DNA from: Henckelia pumila
Taxonomy: Eukaryota; Streptophyta; Magnoliopsida; Lamiales; Gesneriaceae
DNA length: 64,000 nucleotides
Assembly: GCF_033568475.1 (NCBI RefSeq)
Contig: NC_133123.1
Coordinates: forward strand, 5,394,001 to 5,458,000
Direction: 5' to 3'
Position numbers and translations under genes: made by a program. Positions within the stretch are counted from its first letter, which is position 1, and each line of letters opens with the position of its first letter. Shown here piece after piece: positions 47,277 to 59,665 of this stretch. Below the pieces are notes generated by a model. It did not search any database and was not told the origin of the DNA. It saw only the letters and a list, made by a program, of their open reading frames with translations.

Positions 47277-48040
47277 TGAAAGATCATGTTGTGCACATGT
47301 CTTTTAAATTATTTCCTTATTACATTCGATTTCTATCTTTGGAGTTTTGCCTTTCTTAGACAAGTGTTAAAGTTGGTAATATTGATTAAATCTGATACGA
47401 AATATTCAATATATAATGATATTTTATTTCCCTGATATGTATGTTCTTATTTATGGAAACAATTTGAAGTTCTATCTAAAGGAGTGCATAGGATCGATCA
47501 AAGAAGACAATTAAGAGAGTGAAATATAGAGAGCAAAATACATAGAGAAAGTACTGCAGAAATTCTAAAGTATTTAAAATCAATCGTTGAAGAATTTTTG
47601 AAGTGTTCATCGCTACTACACTGTGTTGCCGAGTAGTGTTGAAAACACTGAAGAACACACGAGTGAAGTGTTGTTCAGAAAGTGTTTCTTTGGTTTTCGT
47701 TTTTCGGCTTAGTACTTCCTATTGATATTTTATTCTAGTTCTTACTAGTTTTTAGGAAGTATTTTATTTTCTCAATTTGTTGAGAAAAATAGTTTTTCAT
47801 AAAACAATCACTAGTTGGTTTTTATAAACTGATTTTATTTTTCTAGTGATTATTTCGACATGAGGCATCGCTCAAGTATTTGATACTTGTGCATAATTAT
47901 CTGTGTTATTGTTTACTTTTGCTATTAGTTAAATAATCTATTGCACAGTGTTATCGTGAAGTGTTGACAACACTAACAGATAATACTCACTCAAAAAGTT
48001 TTCTGGTATTTCTGTGATTTTAGACTGTCCAAACCTAACA
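47277..48040 (+). repeat. Copia 5' LTR
   Basis: 764 bp with TG...CA ends. It contains a perfect copy of the palindrome AGTGTTGNCAACACT at 47960-47974 and a near copy at 47635-47649. Confidence 0.95.
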
Positions 48041-51000
48041 AGTGGTATCAGAGACATTCACTTAACGATACTAAGTGTGATTCTGTTTTTGTGTTTGACA
48101 GGACATCACAATGGAAATACCTTATTCAGGAACTGCTCAACGTCCTCCAACCTTGGATGGATCCAACTATGCTATCTGGAAAGTCAGGATGCGTGTTTAC
48201 ATCAAATCGATTGATGAAAGGGCATGGCAACGTGTGCTACAAGGCTGGAATCCACCAAGAAGAACTGATGGAGAAGGAGACTTTCCACTCAAACCAGAAA
48301 CGGAATGGAATGCCGAAGAAATTGCTGCTTTGAATATGAACAACAAAGCCCTTAATGCTATTTTCACTGCTCTTGATTCTAATATGTTTTCTTTGGTCAC
48401 TAATTGTGTTTGTACTAAACAGGCCTGGGAAAAAGTTCAAATGCACTGTAAAGGATCCGATAGTGTACGTCGAACCAAAAAAAGGATTCTCACTACTCAG
48501 TTTGAAAATCTGAGAATGGAAGAAAGTGAGACGATTGATAGTTATGAACGTCGCTTGAGGAAGATTGAAAATGAGGCAATTGATCTTGGTGATGCTATTT
48601 TGAATGAACGACTTGTGAGCAAAGTGTTGAGATCACTGCCTGAAAGATTTCAAATGAAGATTTGTGCAATTGATGAATCAAAAGACACATCAATTCTGGG
48701 ATTGGATGAATTGATGAGTTCACTACGAACATATGAGTTGGAGATGAATGTAGGGAAAAAGGACAAAGGTAAGTCTATTGAACTTCAAGTTTCTAACGAC
48801 TCATATAATGATTATGTTGATTTGACACAGGGAGTAAACGAGTCTGATCTAGGAGATGATTCCATTGCCTTTCTTACCAAACAATTTGGTACCTATTTGA
48901 AAAGGATGAGAGATTCAAAGAAACCTGGTCAGAAGCCCAAAGTTTTAAATACTTCTGCTGTTGGAAAACCCTTAAGAATCAGTGGACCATAACAGAATAC
49001 CATCCCATCAAAGAGTCAAAATCGATTTCAGAATGAAGGAAAAACCTTGAATAACTCAAAGAGGTTTGAGTCTGTGAAGTGTCATGAGTGCACTGGCTTC
49101 GGTCACTTTGCTAATGAGTGTCCAACCAGACTTCGCAAAGGAATGAGTGCTTCCCTAAGTGATGATGAAGATGAGGAGGGTACAAAACAAGGAGATGATG
49201 AGACTCACAATGCACTGTTAGTTCTGGTACAGTAGATAAACAGTATTGTCACAGGTGTCCCAACACTTGGTCACAACACTGACCAAAAGTTATTCTGTCT
49301 GAATGCATCTGTTTCTGGAGACTCAAATCAGGAAGCTGGTGAAGTAGAACTTTCTTGGGATAATGCTCAGAAGATGTATGAAGAATTGTATAATGATTGG
49401 ATAGTAAGGAACAAGTCAAATTCTGCTTTAACAAAGGAGAACAGTGAACTAAAAGCTTCAGTGGCTAAACTTGAAGTTGTTATGAGCAAGAAGGATTTAG
49501 AACTTGGCAAGGTTAAAGAAGAGCTTGGAAGAGCCAATGCAACTCTTGCAAAGTTTAATTCGAGCAAGACCAAGCTGGATTCAATTTTGATGATGGAAAA
49601 AGATGATAGAGCTGGTCTAGGCTTTCATAATAGCAAGTTTAAAGAAGGGGAGACATCAAAAACTATTTTTGTCAAGGAGAATAATAACTCTGTTAAGAAT
49701 CCAACTGTAATTCCAAAAGAAAAACCAATTCCTTTGAAGACACAAGCTCCTGTTCAGAGAAAAAATCAAAGAAAGCGTAGGTTTGTTTGTCATTACTATC
49801 ATAAGCAAGGTCACATCAAGCCTTACTGTTTCAAACTCAGGTATGACTATATGTACTGGAATTCCAGGCAAGAGCTGTCATCAGTGTTGCCAACACTGAA
49901 CCAGAACACTGCCAGGAGGAAAAATACTGAGAAAAAGGTTTGGGTACCAAAAGCTAAATCCAGTTGTAATGTTGTTTATACTTCCTTGAAAACTAATGTT
50001 GCAGGTCATTGGTACTTCGACAGTGGTAGTTCACGCCACATGACAGGATTGAAGAAGTATCTTTCTGACTATGTTGAACAGGATAAATGAAAAGTGACTT
50101 ATGGAGGAGGAGCTAATGGAAAGATTATTGGAAAAGGCACATTGAATGTAGAAGGACTGCCTAAGCTTCACAATGTTCTACATGTTGAAGGATTAAATGC
50201 TAATCTTATTAGCATTAGTCAACTTTGTGATGATGATCTTTATGTTAAATTTGATAAGAAATCTATGTCAAGTATTTGATAAAAGTAACTCTTGTGTTTT
50301 GACAGGAACTAGATCATCGGACAACTGTTATCAACTTGGAGAAGAAATTGCTTGTAAATTCACCAAGGTTGATGATTTGAATTTGTGGCATCAAAAGTTA
50401 GGACATGCTAACTTCAAAGCTCTGAAGAAACTGAGCAAGTATGAAGCTGTTCGTGGGATGCCAAATTTGACTTCTGGAGTTCCATACGTGTGTGGAGACT
50501 GTCAAAAAGATCTGAAAGGGAAAACAGTTGAAGACCATATTGATGATCTGCTAGATACTGTTTCTCCACAGACTGATTCCAGTGTTGTCAATAGTGTTGT
50601 CCCACCTGAAAAATCACCCAGCATAACACTGAGTCCAACACTGACTATGGATGAACAGAATACAGAAGATCAGGATGATTTTGAAGATGAAATACAAGAT
50701 GCTGGACATGATGTACCTAGCAAAATTCAGAAAAACCATCCTACTTCACAAATCATAGAAGATGCACAAGGAAGGATACAGACCCAAAGAAAGGAAAAAG
50801 TTGATTATCGAAAGATGAGCGGGTTAGTGTGCATGACTTCCGCATACTCTCAGGTAAGACATTCTTGCTTTGTGTCTAGTATTGAACCAAAAAATATTGG
50901 TGAAGCTTTAAAAGATGAGTTTTGGGTCAATGCTATGCATGATGAACTTGAACAATTTGTTAGGAATGATATGTGGATCTTAGTTCCTCCACCTGATCAT

Positions 51001-53426
51001 AGTAATATCATTGGAACAAAGTGAATTTTTAAGAACAAAACTGATGAATCAGGAAATATTGTAAGGAACAAAGCTAGATTAGTAGCTCAAGTGTATACAC
51101 AAGTTGAGGGGGTGGACTTTGATGAAACCTTCGCACCTGTAGCCCGAATAGAGTCTGTTAGATTACTGTTAGCTATTGCTTGTCACAGGAAGATGAAACT
51201 TTTTTAAATGGATGTCAAAAGCGCATTTTTGAATGGAATTTTGAATGAAGAAGTTTATGTAAGACAACCAAAGGGATTTGAAGATCCAAATCATTTTGAT
51301 CATGTTTATAAGTTGAAGAAGGCCTTATATGGATTGAAACAAGCACCTCGTTCTTGGTATGGAAGGCTCACGGAATATTTGCTTGACATTGGATTCAAAA
51401 GAGGTGAGGTAGACAAAACATTTTTTGTTCAAAAAGTACAAGGTAACATTCTTATTTGTCAAATCTATGTTGATGACATAATTTTCTGTGCTTCATCTCA
51501 AAAACTTGTGAATGATTTTATTGAAAGCATGACTGCTACCTTTGAAATGAGCATGGTAGGAGAATTAAATTACTTTCTAGGTTTACAAGTGAAACAAATA
51601 AGTGATGGAATCTTTTTGTGTCAGAGCAAATATGCTAAGAATTTGATAAAGATATTTTGTACTGATCATGTTAGACATATGAAAACACCAATGGGAACTA
51701 ATGAATAAATGTGCAAAGAAAGTGTTGCTGACAGTGTTGACAACACTCTGTACAGAAGCATAATTGGAAGTCTGCTGTATTTAAGTGCAATTCGATCTGA
51801 TATTATGTTCAGTGTGTATTTGTGTGCCAGATATCAATCTGATCCTAAAGTCACACATATGAAGGCTGTAAAACGAATTTTGAAGTATGTTGCAGGAACT
51901 TTAGACTTGGGGCTATGGTACTCTAACGAAACCAATACTAATTTGGTAGGCTATAGTGATGCTGATTGGGCAGGAGATGTTGATGAAAGAAAAAGCACCA
52001 CGGGTGGTTGTTTTTATTTGGGTAACAACTTGGTGTCATGGTATAGTAGGAAACAGAATTGTGTGTCACTTTCCACTGCTGAATCCGAATATGTAGCAGC
52101 GAGAAGTTGCTGTTCTCAATTAATTTGGATGAATCAAATGCTGCAAGACTATGGTCTTAAAAGTGAAATACCAATTGTGTACTGTGATAACTCAAGTGCT
52201 ATAGATATATCAAAAAACCAGTACAACACTCTCGAACTAAACACATTGATATAAGACATCACTTCATTCGAGATTTAGTTGAGAAGGACATGATCCAAAT
52301 GGAGTTTTTCGGGACCAATAATCAACTGGCCGATATTTTTACAAAAGCATTAAACTTTGAGAGATTCTCCAGTTTAAAGAAATCTCTCAACATGTGTTCT
52401 TTATAAGCACTCACAGTTGCTGTCCTGAAGTGTTGCCAACACTGAAGGACAACACCAATCATGCATGTGCATTTTTAGGACTTTAGGCATACTGCATATT
52501 CATAATGTTCTATGTTTTGCACTGTTTGATAATACTGACTAACACTTTGTAGTTCTTCTGCCAAAGTTATTTTCATATCACACTTGCCATGAAAAAGTGC
52601 TTTAAACCACGAAGTAGTTGAGGGATGTTCGTGTATTCCATGATCTTGTCCCATGTGAAAAGTGGTTTTAAAAATTAAAAAGCATGGTTTGATAAAATTT
52701 CAGTGACCAATGTCTTGAAAATCAAACAAAAATTGGAAGAAAATTGGAAAAAGCTACCTAAAAGCGTCCAATGAAGACCGTTCTTTTAGTGTGAAGGCTA
52801 CCACTTCTGAATCAAAATAAAAAGAAGAAAAACATGGCTCTAGAAGTGTGAAAAAGTTTAAAATATTTTGAAGACTACAGTGTTGTTGGAAGGTGTTGCC
52901 AACACTAGTGCTTAAAACGTACTGCACACATTTTGCATACATTTTTGATCTAATCTCATTACATTCTGTTTAGACATAAATTAGGTCATGCATTTTGCAT
53001 TTTTGTGATCATATCGAGCTCAGGATTAAAAGTTCAAAGACGAACAAAAATTGGAAAAATTGCACAACTTGCTGAAAATTGAAATTGTTTGTGATTGAAC
53101 ATGTTTCAGTGGTGTTAAAACTCGATGTGGAGTTATTTATTTTGGGAAATTATTGATATTTTCTTAAGTGAGAGTTTTCAGAGTTTTCTTAATTAATCAA
53201 ATTGAATTTCCTTAATTAAGAAATTTTTACCCGTTGAGGATTATTACTGTTAGGGGGAGAATCCTAGTCTGATTTGAGGGATAGGGGCTTTTGATTTTTT
53301 TTACCGTTTGAACCCCATATTCCTATATATTTCTAAGCACTGTAGAAATTGATCTTATCGTTTTCAATGTTTTCTAACTCTCTCTGCAAAATTTCTCTGA
53401 AACCCTTAATTTCTATATTGTTTATA

Positions 53427-55312
53427 ATGGCAGGCAAAGCTTTCGATTCGCATGATATACGATCGGAGATGGGTTATCAAGAGGAAGACAAGCCTTCGGA
53501 GCTATCTTCTGATCCTATTCTCTTGATTGTACCTATTGCCATTCAACCTACACCGTTGGCAAAAATTTCTCCAGGAGAACCCGGGAACGAAATCGACCTT
53601 GAGAATCCTCCTTATTTCTCAGTGTTGAATCGTGTATTCCCAACACAGCCAATAGCGAGAAGGTCAAAGCTCCAAGCGGGATTCAACCCCGATTTCACTA
53701 CCAATAAGAGATTTCGTGGTAAGGGGGAGACTTCACGTCCTATTTTGGATGATCCAGATTTCTCATCTAGAGATGATTCTGCGGATCAAAATTTTGAGGT
53801 GGTTGCTAGGACAAAAACCTCTGTTTCTGAAAAGGCCAAATCAAAGAAAGGAGTTTCGTCTAGTGGTGATGATTCTTCTGATGAAATTTCTACTGATGTG
53901 GCTTCTACTGCGAAAGAGTCATCTAGTGCTGCTGTTGCTGATGATACCACAAAGCCAACCACAGAGGCTCCAGTGTCTACTGATGAGGAAATTTCACTGG
54001 CCACTTTCATGGCAAATATTCGGAAAACCAAGGCTAAACCAGTTGCACCTTCACAAGTTCCATCTGATGGTGATGAATCAGATGCTGAAATGATGAAAGA
54101 GTTTGAGAATAACCGGCCTCAGGAGTCTGATAGTTCATCTTTTTCAAGTTCTGAGAAAGAAGACTATGCGGATGCTGCTTCTTATGGTTCTGGAAGTTCT
54201 GAGTAACAAGCTGCTGATGACAGTGTTGCCAACACTGATGACAACACTACTGCTGAATCTGACTCTGAGATTGATCCTGATAAATCATACAATCTTCAGT
54301 TTTATTCAAAAGAGTTTGCTGACGAATGGGAGAGTCTGTCTGGAAAGGACTGTTTGGAAGAAATGAATATTGATGAAGTGTCCTTCGAAAAGCAGAATTT
54401 GGTGACATTCTTGAAACAGCAGAATTTATATTCTACTGTCACCACTGCTGGACCTTTTTCCAGGAAAGCTGTTTTAGAATTTTACTGCAACCTGAACATC
54501 AAGACTGGAGATGAAGAATCATTCAAGTTTGGAAGAGTATACATCAGGGGAAAGGTGTATGTTTTACTCCTGTTTTGATCAATGAGCACTACAATACTGC
54601 TGATTTCGAAGATGATGCAGTTACTGAAGACATTGATCAAGTCACAAAGGTGATCACTGGTGGCATGGTTCACAAATTTCCACTGCACCCAGACAGGTTA
54701 TCAGTTGCAAAGCTTACATCTTTCTTTTCTGTGCTTCACAAGATTGCAATCAGGAATTGGACGCCATCGACCAATACAACCGTGGTAACTAAGCCACAAG
54801 CACTTGCATTGTTTGCTATTGGAACTCAAGCACCTTTGGACTTTGGAAATTTGGTGTTTGAAAATATTATGACCTTTAGAGAAGGTGGTTGGAAAGCAAC
54901 TAAGTTTCCGTTTCATTCATTGATCTATGGTATGCTGGAATCTCAAGGCTTCACGAAAGAGGATGATGAAGAATTGATTGGAGGAGATGAGCTTATCAAG
55001 ATCGCACCTAGTTTGCTGAAAGGAAATAGGATGATTGATCTACCATGGATTGGTGTTGTACCCAGTGTCGCCAATACTGAGTCAGTTCCACCTATGACCT
55101 TTCATAACACTGCTCAGATTATGTTGAATGCTACTGCTATTCGCTCTCAAATGGCTCATGCTGAACAGAAAATTGCTCAAGCCAAAGCTGATCTCGAGTA
55201 TTATGAAGTCTTAATGGCTGAGTACAGGCTTAAACTTGGACTACCTGGGCCCTCTGGACAAAAAGAGGGAGTAGGATCAAGTGCTGATCAAGCTGAAGAG
55301 GAAGCTGTTTAG
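53427..55312 (+). other. Extra sense-strand region of the Copia element
   Basis: Located between RNase H and the 3' LTR on the same strand as pol. The first part is acidic and Ser-rich (low complexity). The later part is a globular domain with MVHKFPLHPDRLSVAK, KPQALALFAIGTQAPLDFG and FPFHSLIYGMLESQG. It resembles the family annotated in databases as a putative plant transposon protein. The position equals that of the env-like or accessory ORF of SIRE elements. No membrane helix is obvious, so an envelope role is not supported. Broken, like the rest of the element. Confidence 0.7.
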
Positions 55313-55574
55313 ATATTTGGTTTTAAGATTTTTCTTATCCTTATCTATTAGTTTGTTATTTTGCTTTAAGTTCGAAAATATTTATTAATCTCTGATATGC
55401 TAATGCACTATCTGATACTCTGATCTTGTGTGTTGAGAGTTGGTGTTGACAATACAACCACACAACACTGTTTCTGAGATGCTTAAATTCAGGAGGAGCA
55501 TTAGTTGCATAAAGATAGGGGGAGCTATTTGCAATTGTTTGTGTATTTTGTCCAGAAAGGCAAAAAGGGGGATT

Positions 55575-56320
55575 TGAAAGATCATGTTGTGCACATGTCT
55601 TTTAAATTATTTCCTTGTTACATTCGATTTCTATCTTTGGAGTTTTTCCTTTCTTAGACAAGTGTTAAAGTTGGTAATATTGATTAAATCTGATACGAAA
55701 TATTCAATATCTAATGATATTTTGTTTTCCTGATATGTAGGTTCTTATTTATGGAAACAATTTGAAGTTCTATTTAAAGGAGTGTATAGGATCGATCAAA
55801 GAAGACAATTAAGAGAGTGAAATATAGAGAGCAAAATACATAGAGAAAGTACTGCAGAAATTCTAAAGTATTGAAGATCAATTGTTGAAGAATTTCTGAA
55901 GTGTTCATCGCTACTACACTGTGTTGCCGAGTAGTGTTGAAAACACTGAAGAACACACGAGTGAAGTGTTGTTCAGAAAGTGTTTCTTTGGTTTTCGTTT
56001 TTCGGCTTAGTACTTCCTATTGATGTTTTATTCTAGTTCTTACTAGTTTTTAGGAAGTCTTTTATTTTTTCAATTTGTTGAGAAAAATAGTTTTTCATAA
56101 AACAATCACTAGTTGGTTTTTGTAAACTGATTTTATTTTTCTATTGATTATTTCGCCATGAGGCATCGTGCAAGTACTTGATACTTGTACATAATTATCT
56201 GTGTTATTGTTTACTTTTGCTAGCACAGTATTATCGTGAAATGTTGACAACACTAACAGATAACACTCACTCAAAAAATTTTCTGATATTTCTGTGATTT
56301 TAGACTGTCCAAACCTAACA
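55575..56320 (+). repeat. Copia 3' LTR
   Basis: 746 bp, the partner of the LTR at 47277-48040. Near copies of the palindromic motif lie at 55933-55947 and 56240-56254. Confidence 0.95.
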
Positions 56321-56325
56321 AGTTT

Positions 56326-56395
56326 GATTATCAATGATAACAAGGCAGAGAGACCCAAACTGGAGGGCCGGGGGGCCCAAATCAAGTTAATATAT
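56326..56395 (+). pseudogene. Decayed partial copy of SPS, right part
   Basis: GATTATCAATGATAACAAGG, AGAGACCCAAACTGGAGG and GGGCCC match SPS intron 5 at 26000-26055. It joins seamlessly to the left part (47276) once the Copia element and one target duplication are set aside. The SPS similarity then ends and the 3' flank of CYP72A copy 2 begins. Confidence 0.85.
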
Positions 56396-56578
56396 AAATT
56401 TATGGAATCTAATTATGTACTCATTTAAAAACAGAGCATGTCTCTTGTGAAATACAAAGACGAGTGGATCGTGATAATTTTTTTTTTCAAAAGCAATAAG
56501 AATAAACTACCATGATATTATTATTAATGAATCGCAAGAGTCATGGGCAACATATATAACACGAAGCACATGAAAGTT

Positions 56579-58470
56579 CTAGGAAGCGGGTCGCGTCTGT
56601 GATCGGAGACTCCGCAAAATCACAGCAGCACCATGCTTTGGTTTCAGCGTAAGAATCGAAAAGGGAGAATGCGAATAAGACGGGGACAATTCGAACGAAA
56701 ATCGTTGCAGAATCATCGCCACAACCATTTTGGCCTCAATCATGGCGAAATTCTGGCCAATGCAGATCCTGGGACCCGAGCTGAATGGTACAAAGCCGCT
56801 GGAGTTTGTGGCGGCATTAGAAATCCCTTTGGAAAATCTCTGAGGCTTGAATTCTTCTGCGTCTTCTCCCCATATCTTGGGGTCGTGATGGAGTTCAGCA
56901 ATCAGCAGTGTCATATGTACGCCTGCTGGTATTGTCAAGTTTCCTAGTTTCACCGTCTGTGTCGGGCCCCGAGCCATGAGAGGTACCGGCGGGTACAGTC
57001 TCAGGACTTCTAGCAGAATCATAGTTACCTACAAGTCTAGTTTCCGTTACGACTGAATGGAATATTCTATGCTACATGTTATAATCCTTTCGATTTAATA
57101 ATAAAATAGGAGAGAATCTTACAACTTTGAGTTGATTCAACCCTTCAAAATGTGGCTCCGAATTCCCAAAAACTCCCAAAACCTCGTCTCTTGCCAAATT
57201 TTGCCATTCTTGAAACTGGCACAGCAACACTATAGTCCAAACCAGCAAACATGAGGTCGTTTCCGACCCGGCGAAGTAAAAAAGCTTACACTCTTCAATC
57301 ACATCTTCTATACTCATTCCCCTGTTGTTGTTGCCATTTTCTTGTGAATTGGATTCCATTAGCACACCCAAGAAGTCATCACCAACAATTGCTTCTCCCA
57401 TTTCTATGGCCTCCACCCTTTTCTTGATGATCCCCTCTAGTAAAGATCTCATTTCCCTCGAGATATCTATCACTCTTTTGTTTGTTTTTGTGGGAAGATA
57501 TCTGTCAAAACAAAATTTGAACACCCCTTCATATATCATACTAAAATTAAAGTGTATATAATATACCTACTTCCATCCTGGAATGAAGGATGATTTGAGT
57601 AGGTTTAAAGTGAGCTCGAGTTTGTCTCTATGGAGATGAAATATCCTTTTTCCTTCTTCATAACTGCTGCCAAATGCGGTGCGCGAGATCACGTCCCCTG
57701 TTAAGTCTTCAATATATGGCCATACGTCGATTTCGCATGAGCCTTCGTTTGTGCAAGAAACCATGGATTCCCATTTTTCTAACATGCTTGTACAGCTCAA
57801 ACCCATTGCTGGTACCATTTTCTGTGATTTCAATTTAGAATAAGAGAAAAAAAGTGGCGATTGTCTCTGTTTGATGTATGAGCTAAGATTTACCCACCTT
57901 TAACTTCTCCAGATGAAAAGCAGGATTTATAATCTTTCTGTGCAAACTCCATTTTTGACCTTCAAGAAACACGATCCCTCCCGTGAGAATCTTGCCAGTC
58001 ACCGAATCTGTGACGGGCTTCTGAAACACTTCTGGTTTCCTTAAAATCTCCATGATCAGCTCCGGATCTGTAACATTCAATCTCGGCCACGGCCCAAACC
58101 ACACGAAAGAATTCGAGCCTGAAACATTAAAAATTAATTATATGAACAGCAAGTTTAGTTTTGTAGCTGCCAGGTAATTAAAGTCATACTAACCGAACTT
58201 TTTAAAGATCTTCCAGTAATAGGGGATAATGTGTGGAACCACATCGTCTGATAGTGCGATTGATCGAGACTGTTCTTCAGTAGTGACATTGATCAGTTCT
58301 TTAAGATCACCAAGAACGAATCTGTATGGATTACCATTAAGTCCCTGTTCCCTTAGAATTTTTTCCAGTTTTCTCGGACCGAACCAAACCCAATTCAGTA
58401 ACTTCACTGCGGATGCTATGCATACAGCTGCAAGGGTGGAGGTGAAGATTAAGCTCAGATTAGGAATCAT
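56579..58470 (-). CDS. Cytochrome P450, CYP72A subfamily (copy 2)
   Basis: Sister of the P450 at 29946-31841, with the same five-exon layout: 58194-58470, 57898-58118, 57571-57821, 57123-57501 and 56579-57028, 525 residues. Exon 1 is almost identical to copy 1. The I-helix reads AGSETT instead of AGSDTT, and the heme loop [10 protein letters not shown] instead of [10 protein letters not shown]; both still fit the P450 motifs. Exon 4 is three codons shorter in an Asn-rich loop, and the C-terminus runs four residues longer. ExxR and the Cys ligand are intact, so it looks functional. An in-frame ATG 13 codons upstream is possible, but the chosen start matches copy 1. Upstream DNA soon diverges from copy 1 into a poly-T stretch, so expression may differ. 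Substrate unknown. Confidence 0.93.
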
Positions 58471-59394
58471 TGTTTCAGGCGAAAGCGAAATGAAGATATG
58501 AAGAGACAATTACAAACTAATCTCCTTTTTTTTTTTTTACGGTATGATTAAATTTTTTTATTCTTTTTACGACACGTAAGATTTTTGTTTCGGAAAATTA
58601 ATTATTGAGTCGGTCTAATAATAAAACTTTGTATGCTTCTTCTTTTTTTTTTTTTTTTTTCTTTTTTCTTTTTATCAGGGAGGAGTTGATTTGAATCTGA
58701 TACCTAATATCAAATATAAGTTACAACTATATATCTATCGATATCAAAGTATGTTATTCCATCCACATAGATATTTGCGTTCAAGGTGACATATATTATA
58801 GTGATTGTTTATTAATAAAAATAAATTTATTGGTTGGCAACAAAATTAATAAATTGTACAGTTGATTCCTTTTTCACAATTAGATAGACTCGTCAATTAA
58901 TATTTAAACACACTGTAATTGAGGTTCCTATTTGTTGGTAGACTTTTTGTACACTTAAATGGCATTTCAAAATTCAATTAGAGGCGGATCCAATAATTTT
59001 GTGTCATATAAAACCACAAAAGTATAATTCATATGGATAAATCTAAATGGTTAGAATCTAGCCACCCAAAAAATTAGTTTAAGATAATTAATGATATTTC
59101 TACGTAGAAAATAACTAATTAGACCCTAATTATTGAGAGCTTAACCATTTTCCATCAAATGATATGTGTCATTTTTTTTATTATTTATTGTTCTTGTTTT
59201 CTTTTCACACCTAGGGACTCTATATTTTTTTTTTATGTATCCATCAATATTTTCGGTTTGTTAGAGAAAAAAAACTTTTGTTCTACTTCTTATTTATTTA
59301 TTTCATTTTGTTTTCTTATTTTCTCTTCGTTTTTTTGTTTTCTTATATATTATTTATTATTCCCTATTTTTTTATACATGCGTATTCCCACAAA

Positions 59395-59665
59395 TTATTG
59401 AACTAACAAATATATTATTTATTAATTTATTATAAATAATGTAATAAAAAATTTATTATATATTAAAAATAAAAAAACACAATTATTTGGTTACTTACCA
59501 TTATAAATTATATATATTGAAAATTTATTATTATTGAACTAACAAATATATTATTTATTAATTTATTATAAATAATGTAATCAAAAATTTATTATATATT
59601 AAAAATAAAAAACACAATTATTTGGTAACTTACCATTATAAATTATATATATTAAAAATTATTAT
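59395..59665. repeat. 137-bp tandem duplication
   Basis: Two adjacent copies start TTATTGAACTAACAAATATA at 59395 and 59532. They differ at only a few bases, so the event is recent. Confidence 0.9.

Larger units (their letters stand above)
47277..56320 (+). mobile_element. Ty1/Copia element, SIRE-like, with extra region after pol
   Basis: LTR retrotransposon of about 9.0 kb. LTRs at 47277-48040 and 55575-56320 start TGAAAG and end CTAACA. The target duplication AGTTT is at 47272-47276 and 56321-56325. The primer site TGGTATCAGAG is at 48043-48053 and a polypurine tract (AAAAAGGGGGA) at about 55562-55572. Parts seen: gag (from about 48111, LDGSNYAIWKVRMRVYIKS) with zinc knuckle CHECTGFGHFANEC near 49081; protease (WYFDSGSSRHMTG) near 50011; GAG-pre-integrase (LWHQKLGHANFKALK) near 50383; reverse transcriptase ([26 protein letters not shown]); and RNase H (SDADWAGDVDERKSTTGG). 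The LTRs differ at about 27 positions in 745 by eye (3.6%), giving about 1.4-2.6 million years. The element is broken, with several breaks. It lies inside an intron of the SPS relic. Confidence 0.93.
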
